Below are positions 1-10,350 of a DNA stretch of 64,000 nt, in pieces; within the stretch, counting starts at the first letter, position 1; the number at the start of each line of letters is the position of its first letter. Both the position numbers and the translations under genes were made by a program. The notes beneath the pieces were generated by a model. The model was not told the origin of the DNA. It saw only the letters and a list, made by a program, of their open reading frames with translations, and made no database searches. Source of the stretch: Yamagishiella unicocca (taxonomy: Eukaryota > Chlorophyta > Chlorophyceae > Chlamydomonadales > Volvocaceae); contig BDSL01000011.1 of NCBI GenBank assembly GCA_003116995.1, positions 1,488,001 to 1,552,000 on the forward strand. Direction: 5' to 3'.

Positions 1-2010
1 GCCCCGCCCGGCGCGGACGCGGCCGCGGCGGTGGTGGTGGAGGTGGTGGTGGTGGTGGCGCAGCCGTCTGTGCTTGCTCCACGACCACCTCGTGTTCGAG
101 GCCGTGCGGGCGCGGCCGGGGGAGCGGAAGCCGCCCCCCACCAGTTGGTGCTTGAGCCGGAGGAGGAGGTGGAGCTCCTAGGGCCGCGCGAGGAGCCGTC
201 CAATCGGTAGCGCTGCTGCTGCTGTTGCTGTTGTTGTTGCTGTTGTTGTTGCTGTTGTTGTTGCTGAGACTGTTGCTGCTGAGACTGTTGTTGCTGAGGT
301 TGCTGCTGAGGTTGTTGCTGAGCCTGCGGATGAGCTTGCTGGTGAGGGTGGTCGTGCGGGTGACGGTGGTGGCGAGTGCGTGGATGGGGCTGCAGCAACG
401 GCGCCGGCGGGTCTCCGCTAGGCAGCCCCGCGTTCGGGCCCTCCGACCTCGCACTCGCCGGCGGGCCGCCCCAGCCCGCCACCGCCAACGTCGCCGCCAC
501 CGTCGCCGCCCCCGCCACCGTTGCCGCCGCCGCCACCGTCGCCGCCGCCTCCTGTCCCTGCACCGCCGAGCTGCCCACCAGCACCTTATTCATCGAACCC
601 AAGGCCGCAGAAGACGTCGGAGACGATGTCGAAGACACCAGACCGAGCTTCCCCGCCGTGTGGTGGTGGTGGTTGTGGTGCTGCTGCTGCTCCGAAACCG
701 GGCCTGGTCCCACCTCCCGCGGCGCCACGTCATGCTCCGTCACGTACCCTGAGAAGGCCGCGAAGCACTGCACCATGTGTGGGTGCGAAGCCACCCGGTT
801 GAGCAGCGCCTCCCGCATGCTTTCCCGCACCTCATCCGGGGTGGAGCTCACGATGATTTTGACCGCAACAGGGCTGCCGCGCCAAAGGCCAGAGTACACG
901 CGCCCCCCAGAGCCGCTGCCCAGCCAAGCCAGCTGCGTGAGCTCTGCGTGCAAGGGCAGCAGGCTGCTCAGCTGGGTGAAGGCGGCGGCGGCGGCGGCCG
1001 CGGCGGCGGCGGCAGCGGTTCCGGTTGCCGTGGTGCTCAGGGTGTCCTGGGGAAGGGGGGATTGGGTTAGGATTGGGGTGGGGTGGGGTTGGGGTGGGTT
1101 GAGGAGGCAGCGCGTGGGGGGTTCAGGGAGGGGATTCGGCGAGGGGGAGGGGGAGGAAACACGAGCGGGGTTAGGGTTGTGGCTGTGGCCAGGGGGGAGC
1201 GGGGAAGTCGAGCGCGACGGAGGCGGGCGGGGAAGGTGTGGTGGCGAAGGGAAGGAGGGAAGTGCGCCTGGGTGCTGCAGGGAGGGGAGTGAGGAGCAAG
1301 GCGTGGTGGCGAGATGGTGCACCAGGCGACGAGTCGTGCGCGAAGGTGATGCGAGCGGCAGCAGCTGCAGTGGCACTGGCACCCCTCTCCGGGTCGGGGG
1401 GATAAAGATGTGAATAAGGGGAGGGGGGGGAGGGCGTGCGGTGCCGGGTCGCTAGGCTGGAGGAGCATGGGTCTAATGGGAAGTGTCTAGGGGGAACGGA
1501 TGGTGGGAGCAGGCGGGTGGGGCTGCGCGGGAATGGGGGCTTATGGGGTGACCAGCGGCTGCTCGCGACTTGACAAGGGCAGGAGAAGCGGGGCACTGTT
1601 GGGGGGCGCAGGGGGACATGCTGGGCCGAGCGGTGGCATCGCCTCAGAGCTCGCACCTGCTGGAGCAGCGGCCATTCGGCAGGCGCGGTGGACAGGTCCA
1701 CCGACACGGGCGCGGAGGGCGCGCAGCTGTGATTGAAGGTCCTTTCGCTTGTAGATGTGGGTGAAGACGCGGACGGTGGTGAAGGGCCCCGCTGCTTGAG
1801 GCCGTCGCGAGTTGATGACGGCTCTCGACCGCTGCGCGATTCTGCCGGTGGCTCGCCAGTAGTATTCAGAGCTGGCAAGGTTATGGAACAGCAGGTTGTG
1901 TCTCTGGTAAGAGACCGCTGTCGAGGGTGGATGGTCCCCGCATCGCCAGTGTCCAGAGCAACGTCTGTTGCACGGCCCCAGCGCCAACAGAAGCAAGGTA
2001 CCGACACCAT
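1..2010 (-). CDS. Protein kinase, N-lobe part (cut by left window edge)
   Basis: Predicted exons 1657-2010 and 1-1046, joined by a phase-0 intron (donor GTGCGA, acceptor CCCCAG). The second exon shows a protein kinase N-lobe: a glycine-rich loop (GSGSGGRVYSG), the beta-3 lysine motif VAVKI, and an alpha-C-like helix followed by SHPHMVQCFAAF. A very long insert then follows, with His runs, Ala/Val-rich and Pro-rich stretches and a poly-Gln tract near 215-300. Such inserts between beta-4 and beta-5 are common in algal MAPKKK- or TKL-like kinases. The catalytic loop and DFG lie beyond the left edge. The start at 2010 is the first in-frame ATG; its hydrophobic N-terminus (MVSVPCFCW) is weak evidence and an upstream exon is possible. 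Kinase-domain identity is secure; subfamily, substrate and the first exon are not. Confidence 0.82.
215..305 (-). repeat. CAG/CAA repeat encoding poly-Gln in the kinase insert
   Basis: The minus strand reads as mixed CAG and CAA codons in frame with the kinase exon, giving about 20 uninterrupted Gln followed by Gln/Ser and Gln/Pro stretches. The mixed codons suggest selection for glutamine rather than simple triplet slippage. The length is probably polymorphic. Confidence 0.75.
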
Positions 2011-2480
2011 TGACAGCACGCACAGGCAAGCGAAGGTCACAACCTTAAACTACTGTTCGCCAGAGCCTGGCCGCGCTTCCGCCGGCTAACCCGGCGAAAG
2101 AGCGCACACATCAATCTTAGAATGGTGGAGAAGGAACCGTGAACAGCTAGGTATAGACCTGTTTGGGTTTCACGTCAAGTAGGTCCGTACGTCCACAATA
2201 CATCAAGTCTGCGAGCCGCAGCCCTATATGTTGTTTCAGGTGCGCAGGTGTCGAATTCGTATGACAAGGTAATTTAATAGTTGCAGTAGTTGTCTCTGGG
2301 GGGTACTGTACGTCCATTAAGGGTCGGACGCTCGCACGTCGCACCCATGGCTTTTCCATCCCTTGCTACAAGGTGCATACTAAAAGCTAGCAATCGGTAA
2401 AGATATGGTCGAAGTCCAACAATTCCACCTCGAGGAGGGCCCACAGCACATACAGACGTTTGCGGCTGTAGTTCTTCAAA

Positions 2481-3457
2481 TGGAGGATTCCCATTTTTAG
2501 CAGCACTGATTTTTAGGAAATTGCACTAAATGCGCCCTGGGTGGCACACACAGTGCGAGTAGTGCGGGTACGCATTGCGACTAACAAGCTACGTACCCTT
2601 TACGACTAGTTACAAGCCCCTAACGGGTCTATGGATATCCTCTGGCGTGTATTACCAATCAAATGATTGTCATCACAATTATTGGTGGAGACCCCGCTAT
2701 GGCAGCATAGTGGTCCTCCACTCAATGGAAATGGAGCCGGGCCCCAGAGTCGCACTGGCGACCGGGCCGGAATGCTGGTTCGGTATGTGACTGGCTCTTG
2801 GTGGACGCCGAGGATGTCAGTCCCCTCCTCCGCTAAGTCGTACGGGGGAAGGATGGGCCCAGGTATTATTAGACCTACCGGTATCCTCCGTCCCCCTATC
2901 GGCTACAGCCCCGCCTGCCCATACACAGCCTTCCTGCGGAAGGTAAACTCCCCTTTTCCAGACCGCAGGTGTCACCCCGGTAATGGGCTCGACATTTTCC
3001 GTGCTGGCGGCGCCTCTGCGGCGGTGAACACGGGCGCCGATTGGGCACCCGTACAGGCGCCGGGCCGAGGAGTGCCAATGTATTGGAGCAACGTTTCAAT
3101 GTCCACTACGGACCGCGTGCGTTGGCGTCCACCACCAGCTGACGGCCCACATCACGGGCCCCACCTAATAATGAGATGCACAGCGGGTTCTTTCAAGGAC
3201 TGTCATCGCTGTCGGCCGCTAGTGCAATCTCAATATGGGTGGGTGTCAGGGGCGTGCGTCTTTCTGTTATCTTCTGGATTCTGTGTCTCCGAAGGGATGG
3301 CTGGGATCTGAGTGCTGGCCTCTACACCGGGTGGCTGGGATCTGAGTGCTGGCCATTCGACCCCTTCTTCTGCTGTAACGCGATACGGCAGTAATGAGCA
3401 ATAAGGAGGATTCCCATTTTTGAGCAGCACTGGTTGTTAGGACATTGCACTAAATGC
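2481..3457. mobile_element. Possible small element bounded by 55-bp direct repeats
   Basis: The sequences starting GGAGGATTCCCATTTTT near 2482 and near 3406 continue alike for about 55 bp to a shared TTGCACTAAATG, with a few substitutions and small indels. The roughly 920 bp between them have no convincing open frame. Direct terminal repeats of this size could mark a tiny non-autonomous LTR-type element or a simple local duplication. Target-site duplications were not identified. Confidence 0.3.
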
Positions 3458-5016
3458 CGTTAAGTATTTATGGCTTGCTTCGGACGATGTTGCATGGAAC
3501 TGGCAGGTCCAGCTACCGTCGAAATTGTCCATGGCTTCAAGGTCGCCTTCAAAAAACCAGGTTTAGATGCACGCTCAGCATCTGCCCACATCACCTGTAA
3601 ACAAGCCACACCCCGTGCATATCGCCCCACACCACGTGACACTCCAAACCCAACCACCCGCCCATACCCATCACCTGCCCTGCCCATCATGCAGCGCACC
3701 CTTACTTGCCTGGACTTGCCTCGCACGTCCTCACGGTGCCCCTGCACCGACCGACGACTCCGCCCCCTCCCACTTACGTTAGACCAAAGGTTTCAGTGCT
3801 TGTCCTATGGTGACGACGGCTTGCAGCTGCAAGCAGCTGTGTGCGTGCAGGTGCGTGGTTCCGTCCGTCTGCTATCCTAGCATTATTCCAACCCGCCCTG
3901 TACCGAAGCTGCGTGCGGAACGAACACATGCATGGGGCTGGGGTCGACGTTCAGAGCACAGCCGAAGATACAGTAATACATACTGAGAATGTGCGTCTTC
4001 GCAAGACTTGTAGCATACGCACAGGTGCAAGATCTTGCGACAGGGTCTGAGCTGAAGGCAACCGTCGTCATCCATAATACTCGTTCGGCAGCTAGCCCGT
4101 CCAATTCCTATGTGCGGCGCACAGACGGGATCTGCGATTTAGCTGTACGACAATCGCCACTCGCCAACGACTGTCCGTACACGTCGCGACTGTGGCCACG
4201 AAGCAAGCAATCGCGCCCGCCTCCTGTTCAGTATTTGGGAGGCCTTAGCACATTGCATATATGTATGTACGTGTGCGTGTTTTCTTGGATGTGTTTGGCA
4301 GCCCAAGACGCAGGCTTGCATCGAGTGGTTTTGCCCGGCTTTGCCAACCAAGCCGTGACATGTGTGCATGAGGAACTAGCCGTGGCGAAACTTTATTTCT
4401 GCAAGCCATTCATCCCTCCCGTGCCCTCCTGGCACGCGCAGAGGATTATGTTTGTTCAAGCATCACATACGTGCACGGTGATGCACGGCCGCACCCCGGC
4501 GCTCAAATCCATGTCGGCCGCAGACACCTTGGTCTGGAACCCACTGTAACTACCTTTAAAATTCATACCAATAAACATATTTAGGCTGCCAGGAACGAAT
4601 AATAATCGAAGGCGCTTAGTGATATGTGTACCCGGTTTTGTAAGATCACTGGGACGGACTCACGGTCAACTACAAATCAACATTATTATATCAGACAGTG
4701 GACCCCTGTCGCGCCGCATAATCGCGGAAGTTGGACGGAACGCGACAGGGGGGTGAAACAGGCCAAACGAAGGCAGTTCTATTGAGATCTATCGAGGAAC
4801 ACATAACAGTATGACGTAGGTTGGCCTCAAGGATTGATTCTGTATCGCGAGAACAGTTCGTGACGACGTACCGGTAGTGCGGCTCCCTCCCCACCCGGAA
4901 ACGCTTGGCCGCGGAAACCGGATCCAGCCATGAGAGAATGAGCGCGGAAGCTGCTGTGTACTGCTTTTATGGTGTAATATTTTTAGCACAATTCGGCGAA
5001 CTAATCGGCTGTTGGG

Positions 5017-5720
5017 GGCGTCTGCTGGCTGTTAGCGCTGGCTTGTCGTACGGTGATGTGTATCTCGGTATGGGGCCCCGCGCTTATCCTAGGCTTGCCC
5101 CGCGTCTCTGCGCCTTTCGAGGCTTCCCTGTGCCCTTCGGGGCGAATGCTGGGTTCAGCCCCGGCTCTCGTATCTTGAGGCCACGGATATGGGCCCCCCT
5201 TCTTGTCCTGGGTTCGCCATGGCTTGAGGGCACTGCACCTCTTTCTTTATTTAGTTGTACGGACGTCCTCTTCGCAATAAGCACATTCGACGACACGAGC
5301 CTATGACCGATGGTTGCCGCTGTTTGCCCTCTGGGCCCTTGTTCGGAGCTTCTGGTTGTTTGCCATACCTCGGTCGGGTGGTTTCCCTTTCTTCCCGCAT
5401 CTCTTCCAGTTCCAGAAGGACGCATATCGAGGACGTGACTCGATTCATTTCCTAAGTATAAGGTGTTACAGTGGCCTCGAGCCCTGGCGAACCCAGGACA
5501 AGAAGAGGGGCCCTTGTCCGTGGCCTCATGATACGAGAGCCGGGGCTGAACCCAGCAGACGCCCCGAAGGGCACAGGAAAGCCTCGAAAAGCACAAAGAC
5601 GCCGGGCAAACAACAAAACAGGACAAGCGGGGGGGATCAGGATCGAGCGCGCCCCTAACGACACGCCAGCGCTAGCGGCCAGCAGATGCCCCCAAAGGCA
5701 CAAGAAAAACAGGATTTCCG
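5017..5720. mobile_element. Foldback / inverted-repeat transposable element
   Basis: The left arm (about 5017-5245) and the right arm (about 5460-5720) are inverted copies of each other with scattered mismatches and small gaps. Shared blocks include GGGTTCAGCCCCGGCTCTCG and TTGTCCTGGGTTCGCCA. The arms enclose about 215 bp of unrelated sequence with no transposase-like frame. This is the structure expected of a MITE or foldback element. Family and target-site duplication are undetermined. Confidence 0.65.
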
Positions 5721-6877
5721 GCCGCGCCTAACGCGGCGGGGCCCCGACAAAATGCTGCTATATGTGGGAGGGTGCGCGAACCGTTAGGAGCACACGGACG
5801 GAATCCGACGACGGAGGATTTTGTGTACATAGCACTGCAAGTTCCCACCCTAATCTGGTAGCGTGTAGGAGCGTACTCCACTCCTCCCAGCTCGGATTCC
5901 TTTCGCCAGATGCTTTGCAAACCGAGCCTGCTTGCCATCTGTCAGTGATGTGGCAGTTTGGTTTCCGGCTAAAGTGCTAGTTACAGATGTACAACGCGTG
6001 CGTGGGCCCAGGAGCCTGCATACAGTTCTGATGCACCGTTCCAGTAGCTGTTCGTAAACTGCTGGCGCTTTGGCTCACCATGGCTTTCCAGCCAAGAGCT
6101 ACGGGTAGCTATCTACCTGATGATGACCAACCGGCTATTCGGCGAAGGGGCAGCAATCGCTGCTGCCTTGTGCTCTCCTCCAATTAGTATACTACATACA
6201 TCCACCAGACGTGCTAGGCCGCAGACGGATAAGATCTCATGCTTAGAGGCCTATCCCCAGCGGCTCGCTAGCTATACGCTTCTCCCTCCCAGCAACCTAC
6301 CTCCAACCCCAACAAGCAACCGTATGCCAGCCCGCTGCAGACTGGCTGCGCACAAATGCACTCTTTCAACGCAGCCGCAACGATTATCAGCGTTTTCTTG
6401 TTCGTACATTTCGGAAAAAGTGCTGCGCATACCGCACACACACCGAATGCCGTACCACCGTACATTCAAGCAGTTTTGAACTCGTACACTTTCGCGTCTC
6501 GCCGCGGACCGAAGTTTCGGCGCGCGGCAGGGCCCTGAAAGCAAGCAGACACCAACCCCAAAACCCTAAACCCAAGAGAAGGAGCGGGGACGTCCGCGCT
6601 GCTGTGCCCCTCTCCGGTTCACGTCCCTCGGCTGTCCGTTCCTCGCTGTTCCGTATACACACAAACACGCCTTCTTCATTCAGGCCCATGCGCCGACCCT
6701 TACTTTGACCCCTTTTCAAGCGAGCAGCGCCGCACCTGCCGTACCTACCTACCTACTTATCTACCTCCCTCCACTGCGTGCCGCCCGCCACCTTCGCTCC
6801 TGAGCTGGCAGGGGAAGACCCGGCGGCTGCTCGCTGCCGCTCCCGCCCCGCTCATCATCGGCGCTCCGCCGCTCTTA

Positions 6878-6978
6878 AACAACCAAATGATTGACGACTA
6901 AGACAACCAAACCATTGACAACTAAAACAACCAAACGATTGACGGCTAAGACAACCAAACGATTGACGGCTAAGACAA
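6878..6978. repeat. 24-bp tandem repeat, about four copies
   Basis: The unit AAGACAACCAAACGATTGAC plus GGCT repeats every 24 bp with point differences. It lies just 3' of the BTB gene stop codon, so it is probably in that gene's 3' UTR. It is open in one minus-strand frame as an 8-residue repeat, but that frame is not the gene's frame and is disregarded. Confidence 0.75.
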
Positions 6979-7003
6979 CCTACGACTACGGCACCGGCGG
7001 CAC

Positions 7004-9775
7004 CTACTTGTGCCGCCTGTAGGCGCACGAGTTGCAGAACCGCGCGTGCGCTGGCGGCATGGCCACGCTGCACAGCCGGCAGCCCTTCGTGTGGAGCATC
7101 GTGAAGTGGGTGGCGGCACAGTCGGCGTGGAAGGCGTCCATCCCCGTTGGAAGCGGGCTGCTGCAGACCTGGCAGAACGGCGGCAGGCGGCCGGCGAGGT
7201 GCCTCAGCCCGGCGATCATCGCGCTGGACACAGCAAACTGCGACCACCCGGGGCGGGGGGCAGGGTCCAGGGTTTTGGGGGCGGGCGGGGAAAGGGCGTC
7301 CGGTGGGAGGATTTCGGAACCGTATTCGGGGAGGGGGTTGCAATGGCAGGAAGCGGGGGTCAACGTACGGGGAACGAAGGGACGGCGAGCGCCAGTGCGG
7401 GCCAATTTGAGGTAGGCACCCTTCCCGCCCTGACCGCGGCCACCGCCGGCCAGCACGCGGCCGGTCCCTCTTCCTCCTCCATAGCCCTACTTCACCACAG
7501 CCCCACCTGGACTTCCGGCACCACCAAGTGCAAGTACTCCTCGGTCGCCACCACCGTCTCCAGGCTTGACACCAGCCGCATCACATCCATCTGCCACAGC
7601 AGCATAGCTGTGGGATCGCGCGGCTGCGCGCCATCGGCCGCGGCGGCGGCGGCGTCCGGCGGCGGCCGCCGCAGCGCCGCCAGCTCCGAGTCGAGTCGTT
7701 GTCGTACCGTCGCACAGTACGGCTCGATGGGGACGTGCATGGAGCAGTACTTGATGGCGAGGGAGGCGGCGGTGAGGACGTTGTGGGTGGAGGCGAGCGG
7801 CGCGCTGATGCTCAACTGCGCGGCGTTGATGTGGAGGAAGTGCGCGCAGGCCCCTCGTACGACAGGGATGTCGTACTTGTCGGCCAGCACGAGCAGCGCC
7901 GCCAGGTTGTCCTGCACGCAGAGACGCACGCAGATGCCGCCAGCGACCGCAGGGATCAACCGCCAACGACCAGGGGAGGGCGCGAGCGCCCGGATTAGTT
8001 ACTCGTACGTGCGCTGTGGCGCAAGGCGCGAACGTACGGTGAGTGTACCCGAAGTGCCTGCGCTAAACGACGAGGGTCAGAGCGAGGGAAGTGCGCAAAG
8101 CATACATCGCACGCTCTGTTCACGGCCGCCCTTACCCCGCCCACCACGGCTCTCGCTAGGCAGGCCGCCCCAGGTGTCTGGAACCCTCCCTGGACCGCAG
8201 CCACCCGATCGCGAACCCTCCCTGGACCGCAGCCACCCCCCGCTCGCGCGCCCTCCCTGGACCGCAGCCACCCGCTCGCGAACCCAACGTCAGGGTGCGC
8301 TGCCTCCCCCACCCCACCCCGCCCTCGCCCTCTCCGTCGGCTCCTCCCGGACACCGTCGCCCTCCCCGTCCCCCTCCCACCCTGCCCTCCCTCTCCCACC
8401 GTCGTCACCAGCTGCAGCGGGTACGCATCCAGGCTCAGCAGGCTGAGCGCCACCTCCCACGCCGAGGCGCTATCTGCCGGCAGCTGCAGCTCACCGGGCG
8501 TGGGCAGCTGCAGACCCAGCGTCTGGCGCAGCACGCTGGACGCCCGGCACAGCACGCACTTGTTGGCGGAGAGCGTGCCGTCCTGGCAGACCTGGGGGTG
8601 GTGGTGGTGAAAACCGTTTACGCGGCGGGACAGAATAGTTAGCGCATGGTCGTCGGATACCGATTTTGTGTGGGGGGTTGGGCGGTGGGGTGTGTGGGGA
8701 GGTTGGCTGGGGCGGAGAGGCCGGGGTTTTAGGGTTCGGATGGGATGGGATGGGGTGGGATGGGGTGGGATGGGCGATAGGTTACGGACAACGGCGTGGC
8801 ACTGTTGGGGGCCGACGCTGGGCTGATGTGATCCGACGGGGGGGGCGGGGCCAGTTGGGTTTCATCTGGATCCGGACACCGTGCAGGCCTGGTGCTCGAC
8901 TTGGCGGGTACGCGGTACGCAGGCAGACGCGCGAGCACGTGGGCCCCCCCTGCGTGTTTTCGTTTGCCGGCTCGCCTAGGATTGCCGGCTCGCCTAGGAT
9001 TGCCGGCTCGCCTAGGATTGCCGGCTGGCCTAGGATTGCCGGCTGGCCTAGGATTGCGCTCTGCGTGACAGCGGGCCCAGCAGCACGCCGCACTAGCGTC
9101 GGCGTAGTATTGCTAACGCGGCGTATCGTGGGGTCCGAGCGGATTTCGCAGGTGTTTTGCGCTTCCGCTGGGTGTCAGTCCGCTTGGCGGGCCACGTCCT
9201 GCTCTGGGACGGGGGGCTCGCGGTGGTGGAGCTTGTGGTGGTGCTGGTGGTGCTGGTGTTGGTGGGGGTGGTGGAGGTGGTGGGGGTGGTGGAGGTGGTG
9301 GAGGTGGTGGGGGTGGTGGTGGTGGGGGTGGTGGAGCTGGTGGGGGTGGTGGAGCTGGTGGGGGTGCTCGTTTACGCGCTCAGAAGGTGGAGGAGCAGAG
9401 GGGAGGGACAGGGCGTGTGCTGGCGGGATGGCAGGGCAACAGATGGCCAGTGTGGCGGACTAGCGTTACTGGGTGACACGGAGAGCACGATGCCGTGGGC
9501 TGACGTGTTTTGGAGGCGCGGCCATGGCGCAAGCAGCCTAGTGGCTGACGTCGTGATAGGTCGTCGTGATAGGTGCGCGATAGGCAAAGTAGTGGAGAGC
9601 TGCGCGCACGTACCAAGCGCAGGTCGCAGCCCAGGCCGTGCGCCACTGCCGCACCCACGGGATCGGTTTCCGTCTGCGCTCCGGCTACGCCGCAGGCGCC
9701 TGCTCCTTTTGATGCATCTTTCGTTGCGTCGCCCCCCCCCACCACTGCAGGTCCCTGAGGGCCGGTGTTGGTCAT
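7004..9775 (-). CDS. BTB/POZ-domain protein with Cys-rich C-terminus
   Basis: Four exons (9614-9775, 8409-8591, 7507-7911, 7004-7237), all phase 0, encode about 327 residues. Residues 50-190 fit a BTB fold: CDLRL/VCQDG joins across intron 1, DGTLSANKCVLCRASSVL is the canonical beta-1/alpha-1 block, and NLAALLVLADKYDIP with ACAHFL is the classical alpha-4/alpha-5 segment. The last 77 residues hold paired cysteines and histidines (FCQVC, HADC, CRLC, FCNSC) suggestive of zinc binding. BTB proteins usually dimerise or serve as CUL3 substrate adaptors; no Kelch or MATH partner is present, so the target is unknown. The start is the first in-frame ATG, giving an Ala/Gly-rich lead. It is divergent from the SLBP gene with 575 bp between the start codons. 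Confidence 0.85.
8606..8645 (+). repeat. Interspersed element family 4, BTB intron copy
   Basis: GAAAACCGTTTACGCGGCGG followed by GACAGAATAG. Related copies at 37553-37590 (inverse) and 47016-47056, with a fragment at 28388-28408. The GAAAACC end lies 17 bp from BTB exon 2. Confidence 0.7.
8963..9058. repeat. 18-19 bp minisatellite in BTB intron 1
   Basis: The unit ATTGCCGGCTCGCCTAGG repeats about five to six times with a C-to-G variant in the later copies. It lies in the 1.0-kb first intron of the BTB gene. Confidence 0.75.
9222..9366. repeat. GGTGGTGGAGGTGG-type repeat in BTB intron 1
   Basis: About 145 bp of purine-rich G2T/GGA repeats with almost no other sequence, in the first intron of the BTB gene. 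The G-runs could form G-quadruplexes on the plus strand, which is the antisense strand of the gene. Confidence 0.7.
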
Positions 9776-10350
9776 CCACGCCAGTAGGGTTCTGGCGCAG
9801 CTTTTGCGAAGCAAGAAACTTGGTTCTAACAAAGTAAATCGTTATATTGGCGAAATTGGGAGGTGGATATGTGGGCACCCTGGCGATTGCAGAGTTGTTA
9901 TTCTCAAGGATTGCTAAATTGACCCCAAAAACCCATCAGTAAGCTATCCTTATAACAGTTCCTGGGCAGATGGGTCCTCACATAGCATGCATTGCAAATG
10001 CGGTCTGGCCTTGCCGTACATGTCGCAGGTGAAGTGGGAACCGCCTTTGCATTGCTGACAATGGTCAGTTGACTTTATCCATCCTTAGGCACCTTACTTC
10101 AACTGCTCGACTTGTTTTAGACACAGACGTGACCCGCGAAGACAAAACAATTTTGAAGTTTGAACCCCCACGCGTAGCAGGTTCCTGGACTGCTGATATT
10201 TTTCCGTCCAAGACTGAATAGCACGATCGCTGCTAGGTGCATTTTGGCTGCCATCACTGTTCACCAGGCCTAGTCACAACCAGCTACGCCCGTGGGCGCG
10301 CGAGGCTCCACTCGGGCGCTCTGGGCTACGCTAATTTGCCTTGACTGGCT
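9776..10350. promoter_or_regulatory. Shared divergent promoter region, BTB and SLBP genes
   Basis: A 575-bp AT-richer gap separates two divergently transcribed start codons. It presumably holds both promoters and 5' UTRs. No motif was recognised with confidence. Confidence 0.4.

Larger units (their letters stand above)
2011..6877. other. Intergenic stretch without a recognised gene
   Basis: About 4.9 kb with base composition closer to balanced than in the neighbouring genes. Open frames are short, lack the GC3 bias of the real exons and match no family I recognise. It contains a pair of about 55-bp direct repeats (2481 and 3403), a 22-bp duplication (3299 and 3332), and an inverted-repeat element (5017-5720). 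It is best read as intergenic DNA carrying decayed mobile elements. Confidence 0.6.

Noticed and set aside
225..752. Leucine-rich plus-strand frame over the CTG/TTG run
   Set aside because: It is the antisense shadow of the poly-Gln part of the kinase exon; codon bias and kinase motifs support the minus strand only.
6855..7343. Minus-strand frame with SRQSFGCL repeats
   Set aside because: It overlaps the last BTB exon in another frame and runs into the 24-bp repeat; the Cys-rich frame fits splice phase and family better.
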